Of a stretch of 64,000 nt of DNA, positions 42,930 through 53,167 are shown one piece after another. The stretch comes from Pedobacter boryungensis (GTDB lineage: Bacteria > Bacteroidota > Bacteroidia > Sphingobacteriales > Sphingobacteriaceae), in assembly GCF_013204825.1 (NCBI RefSeq), contig NZ_JABMKV010000004.1, positions 1 through 64,000 of the forward strand, written 5' to 3'. The position numbers and the translations under genes are program-made. Below the pieces are notes generated by a model. It ran no database searches. It was given only the letters and a program-made list of their open reading frames with translations, and was not told the DNA's origin. Positions within the stretch are counted from its first letter, which is position 1. Every line of letters begins with the position of its first letter.

Positions 42930-44840
42930 ATGATTTCTATAAACGACTTAACCTTCTTAATTGGCTCAAGAGCCTTATATGACGAAGCGAACTGGCACAT
43001 TAAACCAGGCGATAGAGTTGGACTAATCGGTGCGAATGGTACTGGTAAGTCTACTTTACTTAAAATAATTGTGGGAGAATATGCTCCATCTTCTGGTAGC
43101 ATATCGATGGCGAAAGATTTAAAAATTGGGTATTTGAACCAAGATTTATTATCATACGATTCGCATCATACTATTTTGCATGTGGCAATGGAAGCTTTTG
43201 AGCGCCAAAACCAATTACATGATGAGATTGAGGAATTATTAAAAAAGATTGAAACTGATTATAGTGAAGAGATTTTATATAAACTAAGCGATAAACAACA
43301 AGAGTTTGAGGCTTTAGATGGTTATAACATTGAATACCGTGCAAACGAGATTTTAGCCGGTCTAGGTTTTAGTACAGAAGATCAACATCGTCCATTAAAT
43401 ACATTTTCTGGTGGGTGGCGCATGCGTGTAATGTTAGCTAAAATTCTACTACAAACCCCAGATATTTTATTACTGGATGAGCCAACCAACCACATGGATT
43501 TACCTTCTATTAAGTGGTTAGAAACTTATTTGGGAAGTTTTGAAGGGGCAATTGTTATTGTTTCTCACGATAGGTATTTCTTAGATAAAATTGTACGCAA
43601 AACAGTAGAATCTAGAAAAGGAAAGCTAACTGTTTATGCTGGAAATTATTCTTTCTATTTAGAAGAAAAAGCATTGCGTGGCGAAATTCAGAAAGGCGAA
43701 TTTAAAAATCAACAAGCTAAAATTAAGCAAGAAGAGCGTTTAATTGAACGTTTTAAAGCGAAAGCAAGTAAGGCTAAAATGGCCCAATCGCGGATGAAAG
43801 CCTTGGATAAAATGGAACGTGTAGAAGATGTTGATGATGATAATCCGACAGTAAATTTTAGTTTTAAATTCTCTAAACCTTCCGGCAGACATGTTGTAAG
43901 AATTGAACATGCTACTAAAAGTTATCCAAACATTGATATTTTAGATGATGCTGAGGCATTAATAGAAAAAGGGGATAAAATTGCCTTAATTGGTGCTAAC
44001 GGTAAAGGTAAATCTACCTTGTTACGAATGATTGCTGGAACAGAGAAATTTCAAGGTTCTTGCGAAACCGGTCACAATGTAACCACTACTTTCTTTGCGC
44101 AACATCAGTTGGAGTCGTTGCATCTTGATAATACCATTTTAGAGGAATTACAAGCATTTGCACCTAAACATACGGATACAGAATTACGGTCTATTTTAGG
44201 CTGTTTCTTATTTACTGGAGATGATGTATTCAAAAAAATTAAAGTATTATCTGGAGGAGAAAAATCGAGAGTTGCATTAGCAAAATCGTTAACAACTGAT
44301 TCGAATTTCTTGATTTTAGATGAACCTACCAATCACTTGGATATCCAGTCGGTAAATATCTTAATTCAGGCCTTACAACAATATGAAGGGACTTTTATTG
44401 CAGTATCTCACGATAGGTATTTCTTAGATAATGTAGCTAATAAGATCTGGTTTATTGAGGAAGAAAAAATCAAAGAATATCCTGGAACGTATGCAGAATA
44501 CGAAGAATGGAATAGCAAAAGGGTAATTCCTACGCCAAAACCAATTCCTGTTAGGCCTACTGAAGAAAAGAAACCAAAAGCAACAGAACCTGCTCCAGCA
44601 AATGCACAACAACAACTAAAAAAGTTGAACGAGAAATTGAAAAGAATTGAAGAGGAGATTTCAGCTTTTGAATTAAGCATTAAAACTGTTGAAGCAGAAT
44701 TAGCGAAAGAAGAAGTATTTTCTAATCAACATAAATTGGATGAAACTAATAAAAAGTATTTAGCAGAAAAAGCGCTGTTAGATCATGCCCAAAAAACTTG
44801 GGAAGAATTAGCTTCAGAAATAATGGAACTAGAAGCATAA
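42930..44840 (+). CDS. ABC-F family ribosome-associated ATPase
   Basis: The 636-aa soluble protein has two ATPase domains in tandem. Walker [10 protein letters not shown] and GANGKGKST, signatures TFSGGWRMR and LSGGEKSR, and Walker B motifs [10 protein letters not shown] and [10 protein letters not shown] are all intact. Between them a charged linker ([20 protein letters not shown]) fits the P-site tRNA interaction motif. The C terminus has a Pro-rich linker and a coiled coil (about 560-636), as in Uup. ABC-F proteins act on stalled ribosomes or confer antibiotic protection; this one looks like the housekeeping Uup/EttA group. It has no membrane domain. Confidence 0.95.
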   Translation: MISINDLTFLIGSRALYDEANWHIKPGDRVGLIGANGTGKSTLLKIIVGEYAPSSGSISMAKDLKIGYLNQDLLSYDSHHTILHVAMEAFERQNQLHDEIEELLKKIETDYSEEILYKLSDKQQEFEALDGYNIEYRANEILAGLGFSTEDQHRPLNTFSGGWRMRVMLAKILLQTPDILLLDEPTNHMDLPSIKWLETYLGSFEGAIVIVSHDRYFLDKIVRKTVESRKGKLTVYAGNYSFYLEEKALRGEIQKGEFKNQQAKIKQEERLIERFKAKASKAKMAQSRMKALDKMERVEDVDDDNPTVNFSFKFSKPSGRHVVRIEHATKSYPNIDILDDAEALIEKGDKIALIGANGKGKSTLLRMIAGTEKFQGSCETGHNVTTTFFAQHQLESLHLDNTILEELQAFAPKHTDTELRSILGCFLFTGDDVFKKIKVLSGGEKSRVALAKSLTTDSNFLILDEPTNHLDIQSVNILIQALQQYEGTFIAVSHDRYFLDNVANKIWFIEEEKIKEYPGTYAEYEEWNSKRVIPTPKPIPVRPTEEKKPKATEPAPANAQQQLKKLNEKLKRIEEEISAFELSIKTVEAELAKEEVFSNQHKLDETNKKYLAEKALLDHAQKTWEELASEIMELEA

Positions 44841-44841
44841 T

Positions 44842-46104
44842 ATGCAAAGGCTTGGGTTGATATTTTTTATGCTAGCGTTTTATGTGAACGCTTTTGCACA
44901 AAATCCAATTGTTGTGTACGATAATAAAGTATATCAACCCACCATAAAAACAGTTGAATGTTATAATACAAATAAAGAACAGTCTTTCCCAATTATCGCT
45001 TTGCGCAGTAATGAAACTATTACTTTTGCATTTGATGATTTAAAAGGAGGCAGCAAAAATTACAATTATACCATTGAACATTGTACTTTCGATTGGAAAC
45101 CTTCTAAAATAAATGCATTAGATTATTTAGAAACGTTTAAAGAGGATATTATTTTTAAGTATCGCTATTCTTTTAATACCCTCCAAAAATTCACCCATTA
45201 TCAGCTTACACTTCCAAATGATCAAATTAAACCTAAACTAGCTGGCAATTATTTACTAAAGGTTTACGAAAACAATGATCCTAAGAAAGTTGTGATAACG
45301 CAGCGTTTTTACATTGTAGATAATTTAGCAAGTGTAGGTGTAGAAGTTGTGCCAAGCAGTCAGGTTGCATTTAGGATGAGTAAACAAAAAGTGAATTTTA
45401 CGATATTTCATCCAATGCCTATCCAAAATCCTTATATGGATGTAAAAGCTGTGGTGATGCAAAATGGAATTCCTCAGACCGCAATTATCAATACTAAACC
45501 AACATTTGTAAAACAAGGTTCGTTAATTTATAATGAATTAAATACGAACGAATTTTGGGCAGGAAATGAGTTTCGCAAATTTGATATTAGAAGTTTCCGC
45601 TACAAAGCTGAGCATGTACAAGATTTTTATAAGGATAGCACATTGAACGTGATTTTATTTCCTGATCAGCCTAATGGAAATGCGAAATATAGTACTCAGC
45701 TAGATGAAAATGGAAACTTTTTTATTCGTAATCAGGACGGAAGAGATAATATAACCGACAGCGATTATGCAAATGTTCTTTTTACATTAAATGCTCCACC
45801 TCCAACTGCTAAAGGAAATGCTTATGTTGTTGGTCGATTTAATAATTACACGCTAAACGACGAAAGTAAATTAATTTACGATGTAGTTAAAAATTGTTTC
45901 TACGGAAATGTTAAACTGAAACAGGGTTTGTATGACTTTAAATATGTTTGGGTAACTGAAGATGAAAAGTTTGATGACACCATTTTCGAAGGTTCGTTTT
46001 TTGAAACTGATAACAGCTATCAAGTATTAGTGTATTACCGTAAACCTGGTGGCAGATGGGATGAGTTAATTGGATTTACAAATGTGAATTCGGTTAAAAA
46101 ATAG
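44842..46104 (+). CDS. Type IX secretion system plug protein (DUF5103 family)
   Basis: The 420-aa product has a signal peptide ending NAFAQ at about residue 20. Family hallmarks of DUF5103 / T9SS plug are visible: a beta-rich first domain ([34 protein letters not shown]) and a later immunoglobulin-like or CBM48-like part ([20 protein letters not shown]). The plug closes the periplasmic side of the SprA translocon when it is not engaged (family knowledge). It follows the ABC-F gene by 1 bp and may share its transcript. No other T9SS genes are in the window. Confidence 0.85.
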   Translation: MQRLGLIFFMLAFYVNAFAQNPIVVYDNKVYQPTIKTVECYNTNKEQSFPIIALRSNETITFAFDDLKGGSKNYNYTIEHCTFDWKPSKINALDYLETFKEDIIFKYRYSFNTLQKFTHYQLTLPNDQIKPKLAGNYLLKVYENNDPKKVVITQRFYIVDNLASVGVEVVPSSQVAFRMSKQKVNFTIFHPMPIQNPYMDVKAVVMQNGIPQTAIINTKPTFVKQGSLIYNELNTNEFWAGNEFRKFDIRSFRYKAEHVQDFYKDSTLNVILFPDQPNGNAKYSTQLDENGNFFIRNQDGRDNITDSDYANVLFTLNAPPPTAKGNAYVVGRFNNYTLNDESKLIYDVVKNCFYGNVKLKQGLYDFKYVWVTEDEKFDDTIFEGSFFETDNSYQVLVYYRKPGGRWDELIGFTNVNSVKK

Positions 46105-46188
46105 TTCATTCATATTATTAGTGTCATTTGTTTATCTGTGATAAATGCTAAAAGATATTCTTCAACTATCTAGCACCAATGAACTATT
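46100..46188. repeat. Inverted repeat in the gap between the plug and amylase genes
   Basis: AATAGTTCATT (46100-46110) and AATGAACTATT (46178-46188) are perfect 11-bp arms about 67 bp apart. The left arm overlaps the plug gene stop. The right arm resembles AT-rich text at about 58780 (TTTATTGGTTCATTAG), so this may be a low-complexity dispersed element. No terminator T-run follows. Confidence 0.4.
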
Positions 46189-46199
46189 GAGCAAATGAG

Positions 46200-47672
46200 C
46201 TAGCTTTTCAAAATCCACACACTTACACTGCCTGCATTACAAAAGAATTCTCCAACACCGTTTTCATCAATTATTACTTCTTCTTTTCGATTTCCTAAAA
46301 CATCAATAAAGGTTTTACCTTTAAAGGATTGTCCCAATTCCATAGCTTTAAAACCCTCGTCGCCATTGCTCATTAGAACAGCAACACCAGAATTTTGATG
46401 TTCTTCATCGCCACTTCTTGTCCAGCCAATACAATTATTATGATCTAAATAATCTTTTTGTTCGCCATATGCCAAATACTGTCGAGCATTTAATAATTTA
46501 GGTAATTCAGGCAACGAAATTAACTCGACTGTTTTACCTTCGTCTTCATAATTTGCACCATAAACATCTGTAAAAAAAACACAGGGAATTCCTTGTTCTC
46601 TTAATAAAATTAAAGCATAAGCTAGGGGGCGAAACCAAAAATCTATAAATGATTCTAATGCCTGTAAGGGTTGCGAATCGTGATTATCTACAAAAGTGAT
46701 GGCTAGTTGTGGATTTCTCTCAACCAATGTATTGTTAAAAACTTTATCTAAATCGTAATCCTTACCTCCTGTTGAGGCTAAATAAAAATTGTGATGTAAT
46801 AACGAATCGAATAATTGTGTTCTTCCTCCAGTAATTTCTATATACTGCTCTAATTCTTCTACATCTGCTATATTCCAATTTTCTGAAATGATGAAAAAAT
46901 CTTTATTGCAATCCTTTTTCAATTCATCTATCCATTCTATCACAAATTCTGGTGAAATATGTTTAACAGCATCTAGCCTAAAACCATCAACTTTGCAGGT
47001 GTCATAATACCATTTTCCCCAACGTTTTAATTCTTCTTTTACTGCAGGATTTCGAAATTCGATATCATCAAACATTAAATAATCGTAATTACCTAATTCA
47101 TTTGACGGCACTTTTTCCCATCCCTCACCATATTCATTTTGAATAGCAAAAATGGCGCTTTCATTTAGATCTTGCGCCCAGTCTACACCGCTAAAGCAGT
47201 GATGATCCCAAATAAACTCCGAATATTTCCCTTGTCTGCCAGGAAAAGTGAATTTCGTCCATGCTTCTATTTCCATCACTTCGGAAATAAATTCGTTTCT
47301 ATTTTCTGGGTTGACTTTTCTAACTTCTATTTTTTCAAGTTCATCACCACCAGCTTTATGGTTAAAAACGACGTCAGCCAAAACACAAATTTGATGCTCA
47401 TGTAAAGCATTGATTGCATCAATATATTCAGTTTTGCTTCCATATTTTGTGTGTACGCTATTCTTCTGATCAAATTCACCAAGATCATATAAATCATAGG
47501 TATCATAACCAATAGAATACCCACCATTGGCACCTTTATATGCAGGCGGAAACCAAACTGCAGTAAAACCTAGTTCTGCTAAATTTGCTGCTTCATTTTT
47601 TGCTTTCGTCCATAAATTATCTTGTTCATTATAATACCAATGAAAATATTGAAGGAGAGTTTGATTTTGCAT
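46200..47672 (-). CDS. Cytoplasmic alpha-amylase (GH13)
   Basis: The 490-aa enzyme has no signal peptide. GH13 regions are in order: DVVFNH (100-105), GFRLDAVKH with nucleophile Asp234, SENW with acid/base Glu264, and FVDNHDS with the stabilising Asp. The start LLQYFHWYYNEQDN and the calcium-type loops fit subfamily GH13_5 (AmyS/maltohexaosidase-like). It is followed by a C-terminal beta domain. It should cut alpha-1,4-glucans such as glycogen or imported maltodextrins in the cytosol. It is a single gene with no starch-utilisation neighbours, so a glycogen role is favoured. Confidence 0.94.
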   Translation of the reverse strand: MQNQTLLQYFHWYYNEQDNLWTKAKNEAANLAELGFTAVWFPPAYKGANGGYSIGYDTYDLYDLGEFDQKNSVHTKYGSKTEYIDAINALHEHQICVLADVVFNHKAGGDELEKIEVRKVNPENRNEFISEVMEIEAWTKFTFPGRQGKYSEFIWDHHCFSGVDWAQDLNESAIFAIQNEYGEGWEKVPSNELGNYDYLMFDDIEFRNPAVKEELKRWGKWYYDTCKVDGFRLDAVKHISPEFVIEWIDELKKDCNKDFFIISENWNIADVEELEQYIEITGGRTQLFDSLLHHNFYLASTGGKDYDLDKVFNNTLVERNPQLAITFVDNHDSQPLQALESFIDFWFRPLAYALILLREQGIPCVFFTDVYGANYEDEGKTVELISLPELPKLLNARQYLAYGEQKDYLDHNNCIGWTRSGDEEHQNSGVAVLMSNGDEGFKAMELGQSFKGKTFIDVLGNRKEEVIIDENGVGEFFCNAGSVSVWILKS

Positions 47673-47788
47673 AGTGTGCTTTTACAAATTACTATAACTT
47701 TAAATTAGCCTATATGTTTGCTTTTTGATTAAGTTTTTACTAACCTATTAAGCCTAAGCTATTCATCAATAATTTAATGACCTACATT

Positions 47789-47822
47789 TTTGTAAAAAAA
47801 CACCCAAATTTCTGTACTTTTG
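47789..47822 (+). promoter_or_regulatory. Promoter of the thioesterase gene, with near-zero leader
   Basis: TACTTTTG at 47815-47822 matches TAnnTTTG, and TTTG at 47789-47792 lies 22 bp before it. The chosen ATG (47829) is 6 bases after the box, which predicts a leader of 0-3 bases. Confidence 0.6.
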
Positions 47823-47828
47823 CCGCAC

Positions 47829-48350
47829 ATGAGTACAAAAGCTAAAAGCCCGAAGAATTCCCATACAATAATGAATGAATTGGTGTTACCCAACGACACC
47901 AATACTCTAAACAATTTAATGGGAGGACGTTTATTGCATTGGATGGATATTGCTGCTGCAATTTCTGCACAGAAGCATTGCAATAGAATTGTGGTGACTG
48001 CATCTGTAGATAATGTTTCTTTTAAACATGCTATTAAATTAGGTGATGTAATTACAATTGAGGCCAAAGTAACTCGCTCTTTTAACACATCTGTGGAAGT
48101 TCGCTTAGATGTTTGGGCAGAAAATATTCCATCAGGAACTAGAGCAAAATCTAATGAGGCTTATTATACCTTCGTAGCGGTAGATCAGAGTGGAAGAACT
48201 ATTCCGGTACCTGAATTAAAACCAGAAACGGAAGAAGAAATTGAATTGTACAACGGTGCATTACGCCGTAGACAATTGCGTTTAATTCTTGGTGGAAAAA
48301 TGGAACCTAATGATGCTAGCGAATTAAAAGCTTTGTTTTTTAAGGATTAA
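47829..48350 (+). CDS. Acyl-CoA thioesterase (hot-dog fold)
   Basis: The product is about 173 aa. The start is ATG 47829 (MSTKAKSPKNSHTIMNELVL); a TTG at 47820 in frame sits inside the promoter box. Family motifs are clear: LPNDTNTLNNLMGGRLLHWMDIAAAI with the catalytic-type Asn/Asp, then HCNRIVVTASVDNVSF and YYTFVAVDQSGR. It hydrolyses acyl-CoA and adjusts CoA pools. It converges with the EVE-domain gene, and the two stops overlap by 4 bp. Confidence 0.92.
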   Translation: MSTKAKSPKNSHTIMNELVLPNDTNTLNNLMGGRLLHWMDIAAAISAQKHCNRIVVTASVDNVSFKHAIKLGDVITIEAKVTRSFNTSVEVRLDVWAENIPSGTRAKSNEAYYTFVAVDQSGRTIPVPELKPETEEEIELYNGALRRRQLRLILGGKMEPNDASELKALFFKD

Positions 48351-48751
48351 CTTCCCATTTCTAATATTTTATCGAATTCTGTTGCCTTTAATGGCATAAC
48401 TGATAATCGACCTTGTCTGACTAGAGAAATATCTTTTAAGCTTTCTTCAGCCTTGATTTGTTCTAATGAAACTGGTTTGGCTAAAGATTGAACTGGGACT
48501 AAATCTACAACCACCCAATTTGGATCGCTAGTTGTTGGATCTTGATAAAATTCTTTTACCACTTTAGCAATTCCAACAACGTTTTTACCGTCGTTACTGT
48601 GGTAGAAAAGCACTAAATCTCCCTCCTTCATTTCTCTTAAATTATTACGAGCTTGGTAATTGCGAACGCCATCCCAAAAAGTACGTCCATCCTTATTAAA
48701 TTTTTCCCAACTGTATTTAAAAGGTTCTGATTTGACTAGCCAATGATTCAT
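48347..48751 (-). CDS. EVE-domain protein
   Basis: The 134-aa product is one EVE domain (PUA-like): NHWLVKSEPFKYSWEKF, TFWDGVRNYQARNNLREM, GDLVLFYHSN and VVGIAKVVKEFYQD. EVE domains bind modified bases in DNA or RNA. Standalone bacterial members occur widely, and some are linked with anti-phage restriction. Here no restriction gene is next to it, so the role is open. Confidence 0.92.
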   Translation of the reverse strand: MNHWLVKSEPFKYSWEKFNKDGRTFWDGVRNYQARNNLREMKEGDLVLFYHSNDGKNVVGIAKVVKEFYQDPTTSDPNWVVVDLVPVQSLAKPVSLEQIKAEESLKDISLVRQGRLSVMPLKATEFDKILEMGS

Positions 48752-48891
48752 GTAATATTATTTGGTTTCGAATTTACGATTTATAGCTGTTTTTAGTTCA
48801 TCGAATTTAAAAGATTTATAGTGTCGTAATTTATATCTAGAGACTTTAGTAATGAAATTTATTATGAAATAAATTTCAAATAGTATTTAGC

Positions 48892-49542
48892 CTATTTTAT
48901 AAAGCCATTTCGAACAGCGAATTTAATTAAGGCAGCCGTATTTTTAGAATTAGTTTTATCTATTAAACTCTGCCTATGCCCTTCAATTGTTCTTTTACTT
49001 AGGAATAGTTTTTCAGACATCTCATGGTTCGTATATCCTTCCGCAATAAGTTGAAGGATTTCAATTTCTCGAAGAGAAAAATCTATGTTTGGTAAATGGT
49101 TTTCTAATTGTAGTTGTTTCGAATCCAACATCTTTTCTACAATTTTCATGGTTAGCTCTGAACAAAGATACCTACCTCCATTAGCAATAAATTTTAAAGA
49201 AAAAACAAGTTCATCAGCATTTACATTTTTTAAAATATATCCCATTGCCCCCTCAGCAAATGCCTGAATTATGTATTTTTCATTATCATGCATAGATAAA
49301 ACCACTACATGAATATGAGGTTTAATTTGTTTTATTTCTTTTATCAATGCAATACCATCCATCTCTGGCATATTAATATCTGTTAGTACAATATCAATTT
49401 CCAAATCAGATTTAACTATTTCTAAGGCTTGCTTTCCATCAAAAGCTTCACCAACAACATTTATTTCCTCATCGGCCTCGAGCAGCATTTTAATTCCATT
49501 GCGTACTATGTTATGGTCTTCCGCTAACAATATATTTAACAT
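48892..49542 (-). CDS. NarL/LuxR-type response regulator
   Basis: The 216-aa product has a receiver domain with Asp8-type acidic residues (LLAEDHN), the phospho-acceptor Asp55 in VLTDINMPEMDG, and Lys in YILKNVN. A C-terminal LuxR helix-turn-helix follows at about 150-212 (SLREIEILQLIAEGYTNHEM, KLFLSKRTIEGHRQSL). It binds DNA as a dimer on phosphorylation. It begins 6 bp after the kinase gene, so the pair forms a two-component system. Targets are not known. Confidence 0.95.
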   Translation of the reverse strand: MLNILLAEDHNIVRNGIKMLLEADEEINVVGEAFDGKQALEIVKSDLEIDIVLTDINMPEMDGIALIKEIKQIKPHIHVVVLSMHDNEKYIIQAFAEGAMGYILKNVNADELVFSLKFIANGGRYLCSELTMKIVEKMLDSKQLQLENHLPNIDFSLREIEILQLIAEGYTNHEMSEKLFLSKRTIEGHRQSLIDKTNSKNTAALIKFAVRNGFIK

Positions 49543-49548
49543 AACTTA

Positions 49549-51129
49549 TTAATGTGTAAAGCTTATTTTAATTTGTGTTCCTACATTAGATGATTCGACT
49601 TCCATATGTCCATTTAAAAGCGAAAGTCTACTTCTAATTCCCCTTAAACCCGATCCTCGAGCCATTAATGTTTCTAAATCCTCATCAAAACCATTACCAT
49701 TATCATATACCAAAATGGTTACCTTATTACCTTCTGTATAAAAATTAATTTCTGCTTTATCTGCATTTGCATGTTTTATAGAGTTATTAATCAATTCTTG
49801 AACTATTCTGAATACTGACAACTGTAAATCTGCTGACAAAAGATTTGCTTCTTCACTTAACTTAATAGAAATCCTAAAGTTTTTAAAACTTAAGCGTTGT
49901 GCCATTTCACGAATGCCTTCAACAAAACCAAAATCACGCAGTACAGAAGGGGTTAATTCATACGAAAGTTCTCTTGTTTCTTTAATTGCTTGATCTAAAA
50001 GATGATTTACCATTTGAAATTCGGCCTTAGAATCATCATTCAATTTCATAGAAGGCAAATGAAGTCTTATCCCATATAAAAGCTGACAAATACTATCATG
50101 CAATATGCTACTTATTTTTTGCCTTTCATTTTCTTGCGCATTTAGTGTAGTTGCTAGAATTAGTTTTTGTTTCTCATCATGAAGGTCTTGCTTGGCAAGA
50201 ACGATTTTTTTTCTTTCGGTCATATCTAATAATATTCCGATCGATAGCTGCTTACCTAATTCCGTTTGAATGCGATGACCTTTTGTAGCTATATATTTGG
50301 TCTGTCCTTTAATGATTACTCGAAATTCTAAATCAATTTTTTCTTCATTGTTAGTATCATTTAGCAATTGTCTTTTTACATAAAACTGATCTTCTGGATG
50401 GACAAGCTCAAGAAACTTTTTTATGCTACCATCAAACTCCCAAGAATGGAGGGCTAGTAGCTTTAAACTAAACTCATCAAGAAATACCCTATTTTCTATC
50501 AAGTCAATAGACCATGTTCCAGTACCAGAAGCTTTTAACGACATTTCTAAACGCTCTGTAGTTACTTGAAGCTTTTGCTCTGCCAGTTTACTTGCTGTAA
50601 TATCAGTAACAGTAACACAATACACTAAAACATCAGAAAACAAATTATGCACAGCAATACCTTCCATTTTTGTATAAATTTGATCTCCATTAAAAAGCTG
50701 CATTTTAATTTCTGCAGTCTGTTTAGCTTCATTGGGTCTCATTTTATGCAAAAAGGAGTAGAATTTCTCTAAACTATCTGGGGCAATAAAACGTTGAAAT
50801 TGCTGATTTAGCAAAACACTTTCTTCTACGCAAAGCAATTTAAGGCCAATTTCATTAGCTTTGGTTACTCTACCTAAATGATCTAGAATAAAATAACCAA
50901 CAGGAACTAAATTAAAGAAATCAGCAAATTCAGCTCTTTCAGTCTCCAGTATTTTTGCAGACATGCTTAATTCATCATTCTGCACTTCCAGTTCTGATTC
51001 GGCTATTTGGAGTTCTACTAATAAAGTAACTAACTTATTTTCTGTTAAGGATTGATGTTCATGATTTGAAATTATCTCTTCAATTTGTTGTTTATAATTC
51101 GATATAATTTTATCCTTATTATTTTTCAT
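49549..51129 (-). CDS. PAS-domain histidine kinase (HisKA_3, NarX/DesK type)
   Basis: The 526-aa soluble kinase starts with a coiled coil. Two PAS domains follow at about 68-180 (FFNLVPVGYFILDHLGRVTK) and 195-310 (KASGTGTWSIDLIENRVF). HisKA_3 has the phospho-His in ISSILHDSICQLLYGIRL at about 343. HATPase_c has ELINNSIKHANAD and DNGNGFDE plus a GSGLRGIRSRL G2 box. No membrane helix is present, so it senses an intracellular signal, probably redox or a small ligand. It pairs with the response regulator 6 bp downstream. Confidence 0.94.
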   Translation of the reverse strand: MKNNKDKIISNYKQQIEEIISNHEHQSLTENKLVTLLVELQIAESELEVQNDELSMSAKILETERAEFADFFNLVPVGYFILDHLGRVTKANEIGLKLLCVEESVLLNQQFQRFIAPDSLEKFYSFLHKMRPNEAKQTAEIKMQLFNGDQIYTKMEGIAVHNLFSDVLVYCVTVTDITASKLAEQKLQVTTERLEMSLKASGTGTWSIDLIENRVFLDEFSLKLLALHSWEFDGSIKKFLELVHPEDQFYVKRQLLNDTNNEEKIDLEFRVIIKGQTKYIATKGHRIQTELGKQLSIGILLDMTERKKIVLAKQDLHDEKQKLILATTLNAQENERQKISSILHDSICQLLYGIRLHLPSMKLNDDSKAEFQMVNHLLDQAIKETRELSYELTPSVLRDFGFVEGIREMAQRLSFKNFRISIKLSEEANLLSADLQLSVFRIVQELINNSIKHANADKAEINFYTEGNKVTILVYDNGNGFDEDLETLMARGSGLRGIRSRLSLLNGHMEVESSNVGTQIKISFTH

Positions 51130-51419
51130 GGTTGAAATTGGCTATTGCTTTCGAACGCTACAACCGTAATTCATAGCAATACTTTGGAATATGTTCCTGA
51201 AAATAGTACCTAATACCAATTTAACAAGTTATACAGACTATTGGTTTTTAACGATTAATAGTATTTAATAAAATAAGACCTTTTATTCCTACTTTTAAGC
51301 GTCTTGCTAATTGGTGGATGGACTGATGTGGGCATTTATTAAATAATCCAAAGCTTATTGGATAGGCATAACTTCTCCAAAACATAGTAAGCCATGTTCT
51401 ACTTAACTAACCAATCAAA

Positions 51420-51623
51420 TTAGCGTAGCCCTTTAATACCGTATTTTAAGCCATCGTATTTTGTAGAACAAACCAATTTTTGTTGCAATAAATACAATTC
51501 AATTTTCTCAAGGTTATTACCTACTGCTGATACTGCTTTAATAATGTCTTCTTTATTAGCACCCAAATGCCTTCTAAGAAATGAAATTGCGTCTTTATTT
51601 ACCATTGTTTTATTTGTTGACAT
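51420..51623 (-). CDS. Small DUF3606-like protein (67 aa)
   Basis: The 67-aa product has the helix-turn-helix-like core KDAISFLRRHLGANKEDIIK followed by AVSAVGNNLEKIELYL. This fits the short DUF3606 family found near stress genes in many bacteria. Function is unknown. It stands alone, between a kinase gene and an ECF sigma gene. Flanks of 290 bp (51130-51419) and 297 bp (51624-51920) hold no other gene. The first flank shows nothing I recognise. Confidence 0.65.
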   Translation of the reverse strand: MSTNKTMVNKDAISFLRRHLGANKEDIIKAVSAVGNNLEKIELYLLQQKLVCSTKYDGLKYGIKGLR

Positions 51624-51818
51624 GATATATGAAAAGCGATTTTTTTGATCTATAAATTATCGCAAAAATCTTAAGCTATTAGCTTAATAACTAAATAGAA
51701 AATACCCACTAAAAGTTTTCATATAGCGTTAAATACCGTATATACCACGACAGAATACGTATTTATTCATAATTAGCTATTAACTGTTGCCTAAAGAAAA
51801 ACAAGGTGAACACTTGGT

Positions 51819-51857
51819 AAGAAACCGTATAAATAGCCTAAAGAAACAGTATAAATA
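51819..51857 (+). promoter_or_regulatory. Direct repeat upstream of the ECF sigma gene
   Basis: AAGAAACCGTATAAATA (51819-51835) and AAGAAACAGTATAAATA (51841-51857) are 16 of 17 identical with a period of 22 bp, about two helix turns. A looser relative, AAATACCGTATATACC, lies near 51732. They end 64 bp before the sigma-factor ATG. No TAnnTTTG box is seen, so a special regulator or sigma may act here. Confidence 0.55.
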
Positions 51858-51920
51858 CACCAAACGTAGCCCTGTTTCAATTGTTAACTTACTATCAATC
51901 GATAATTAAAACCAGCTATT

Positions 51921-52436
51921 ATGCAAGTATCCGATTTCAATGTAATACTAAATGAACACACTCGTCCACTAAAGGCATTCGCTTTCAGGTTTACAAAAGA
52001 CTTAAATGACGCGGACGACCTCTATCAAGATACCATTTTGAAGGCAATTCGTTACTTTGAAAATTTTAAAGAGGGAACTAATTTGAAAGCTTGGCTGTTT
52101 ACCATTATGAAAAATACATTTATTAATGATTACAGAAAAGAAGTTAGGTCAAACGCTATCATTCTTAAATCTGTAGATTTATCTTCGGTAACGCTTTTGG
52201 AAAGTTCTTCCAAAAACCTTGCTGAAAGCAGGTTCATTCTTAACGATGTACATACACTCTTAAATAAATTACCTAAGGAATATTCTTTGCCATTTATACT
52301 TCATTTCGAAGGTCATAAGTACCACGAAATTGCGGATGACCTTGATATCCCAATTGGAACAGTGAAGACTAGAATTCATATGGCAAGAGAAATTCTAAAA
52401 AAACAATTGAAAATGTACGATAAGAAACGTCAATAG
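51921..52436 (+). CDS. ECF-type RNA polymerase sigma factor
   Basis: The 171-aa product has region 2 (LKAFAFRFTKDLNDADDLYQDTI, GTNLKAWLFTIMKNTFINDYRK) and region 4 (LNKLPKEYSLPFILHFEGHKYHEIADDL, GTVKTRIHMAREILKKQL). No anti-sigma gene is beside it, unlike SusC/D-linked ECF factors with FecR. It may be controlled through its promoter, where two near-identical direct repeats lie, or by a partner elsewhere. The DUF4142 lipoprotein gene follows 80 bp later in the same direction. Confidence 0.94.
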   Translation: MQVSDFNVILNEHTRPLKAFAFRFTKDLNDADDLYQDTILKAIRYFENFKEGTNLKAWLFTIMKNTFINDYRKEVRSNAIILKSVDLSSVTLLESSSKNLAESRFILNDVHTLLNKLPKEYSLPFILHFEGHKYHEIADDLDIPIGTVKTRIHMAREILKKQLKMYDKKRQ

Positions 52437-52516
52437 TAATTTTTGCTAATCTGAAACATATTGCGAATTATATTGTTGAAAGCATATATCAATTTATCAA
52501 TTAAAAATATTTTACT

Positions 52517-53104
52517 ATGAAAAAATTAGGTTATTTAAGTGTTATTGCCCTATTGGCTTTCACTTTTCAAAGCTGTAATTCAAACTCAAAAGATTCGAAT
52601 GCAAATACCGATAGTTTAAACCAAGCTATGGATACTACGATGAATGCAGATACAACTGGAGCTATGGCAACAACAGAAGATGACAGAGAATTTGCTGGTA
52701 AAGCCGCTGTTGGTGGAATGGCAGAAGTTGAGTTTGGAAAGATCGCTTTGAGTAAGTCAACTAATGCAGAAGTTAAAGCATTTGCTGATATGATGGTAAA
52801 TGACCACGGTAAAGCAAATGCGGAATTGAAAACCATAGCAACTTCTAAAAACATGGCTCTTCCTACTTCCCTAGATGAGGAACACACTAAAAAAATGAAC
52901 GACTTGAATAAACTTACTGGTCGCGATTTTGATAAAGAGTATGTGAACGCCATGGTAGATGGTCACAAAAAGACATTGGATTTAATGGAAAAAGAAGCAA
53001 AGGATGGTAAAGATGCAGAACTTAGGGCTTTTGCTAGCAAAACTGCTCCTATCGTAAAAGCACACTTAGATAAAATTCAAAAAATTAGTGATAGTATGAA
53101 ATAA
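52517..53104 (+). CDS. DUF4142-domain lipoprotein
   Basis: The 195-aa product has a lipoprotein signal (LLAFTFQSC, Cys20) and a Ser/Asp/Asn-rich linker. A ferritin-like helical DUF4142 domain follows (AAVGGMAEVEFGKIALSKST, FADMMVNDHGKANAELKTIA, FDKEYVNAMVDGHKKTLDLM). DUF4142 proteins are often linked to stress and envelope upkeep; their biochemistry is unclear. It shares orientation with the ECF sigma gene. The motif GAAACATATTG at about 52456 loosely resembles the sigma-gene repeats. A terminator follows at 53129. Confidence 0.9.
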   Translation: MKKLGYLSVIALLAFTFQSCNSNSKDSNANTDSLNQAMDTTMNADTTGAMATTEDDREFAGKAAVGGMAEVEFGKIALSKSTNAEVKAFADMMVNDHGKANAELKTIATSKNMALPTSLDEEHTKKMNDLNKLTGRDFDKEYVNAMVDGHKKTLDLMEKEAKDGKDAELRAFASKTAPIVKAHLDKIQKISDSMK

Positions 53105-53128
53105 TACTTCATAAACACTTGTTAATTA

Positions 53129-53158
53129 AAAAAGCCTTCGAGATTTCGAAGGCTTTTT
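53129..53158. terminator. Bidirectional terminator between DUF4142 and the sulfatase
   Basis: AAAAAGCCTTCGA and TCGAAGGCTTTTT form a perfect 13-bp stem around loop GATT (A-rich on one side and T-rich on the other). It can end both the DUF4142 transcript and the convergent sulfatase transcript, whose stop is 10 bp away. Confidence 0.9.
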
Positions 53159-53167
53159 AGTATGCTA

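Noticed and set aside
46100..46188. Terminator between the plug and amylase genes
   Set aside because: The inverted arms are 67 bp apart and no T-run follows, so a standard terminator is not supported.
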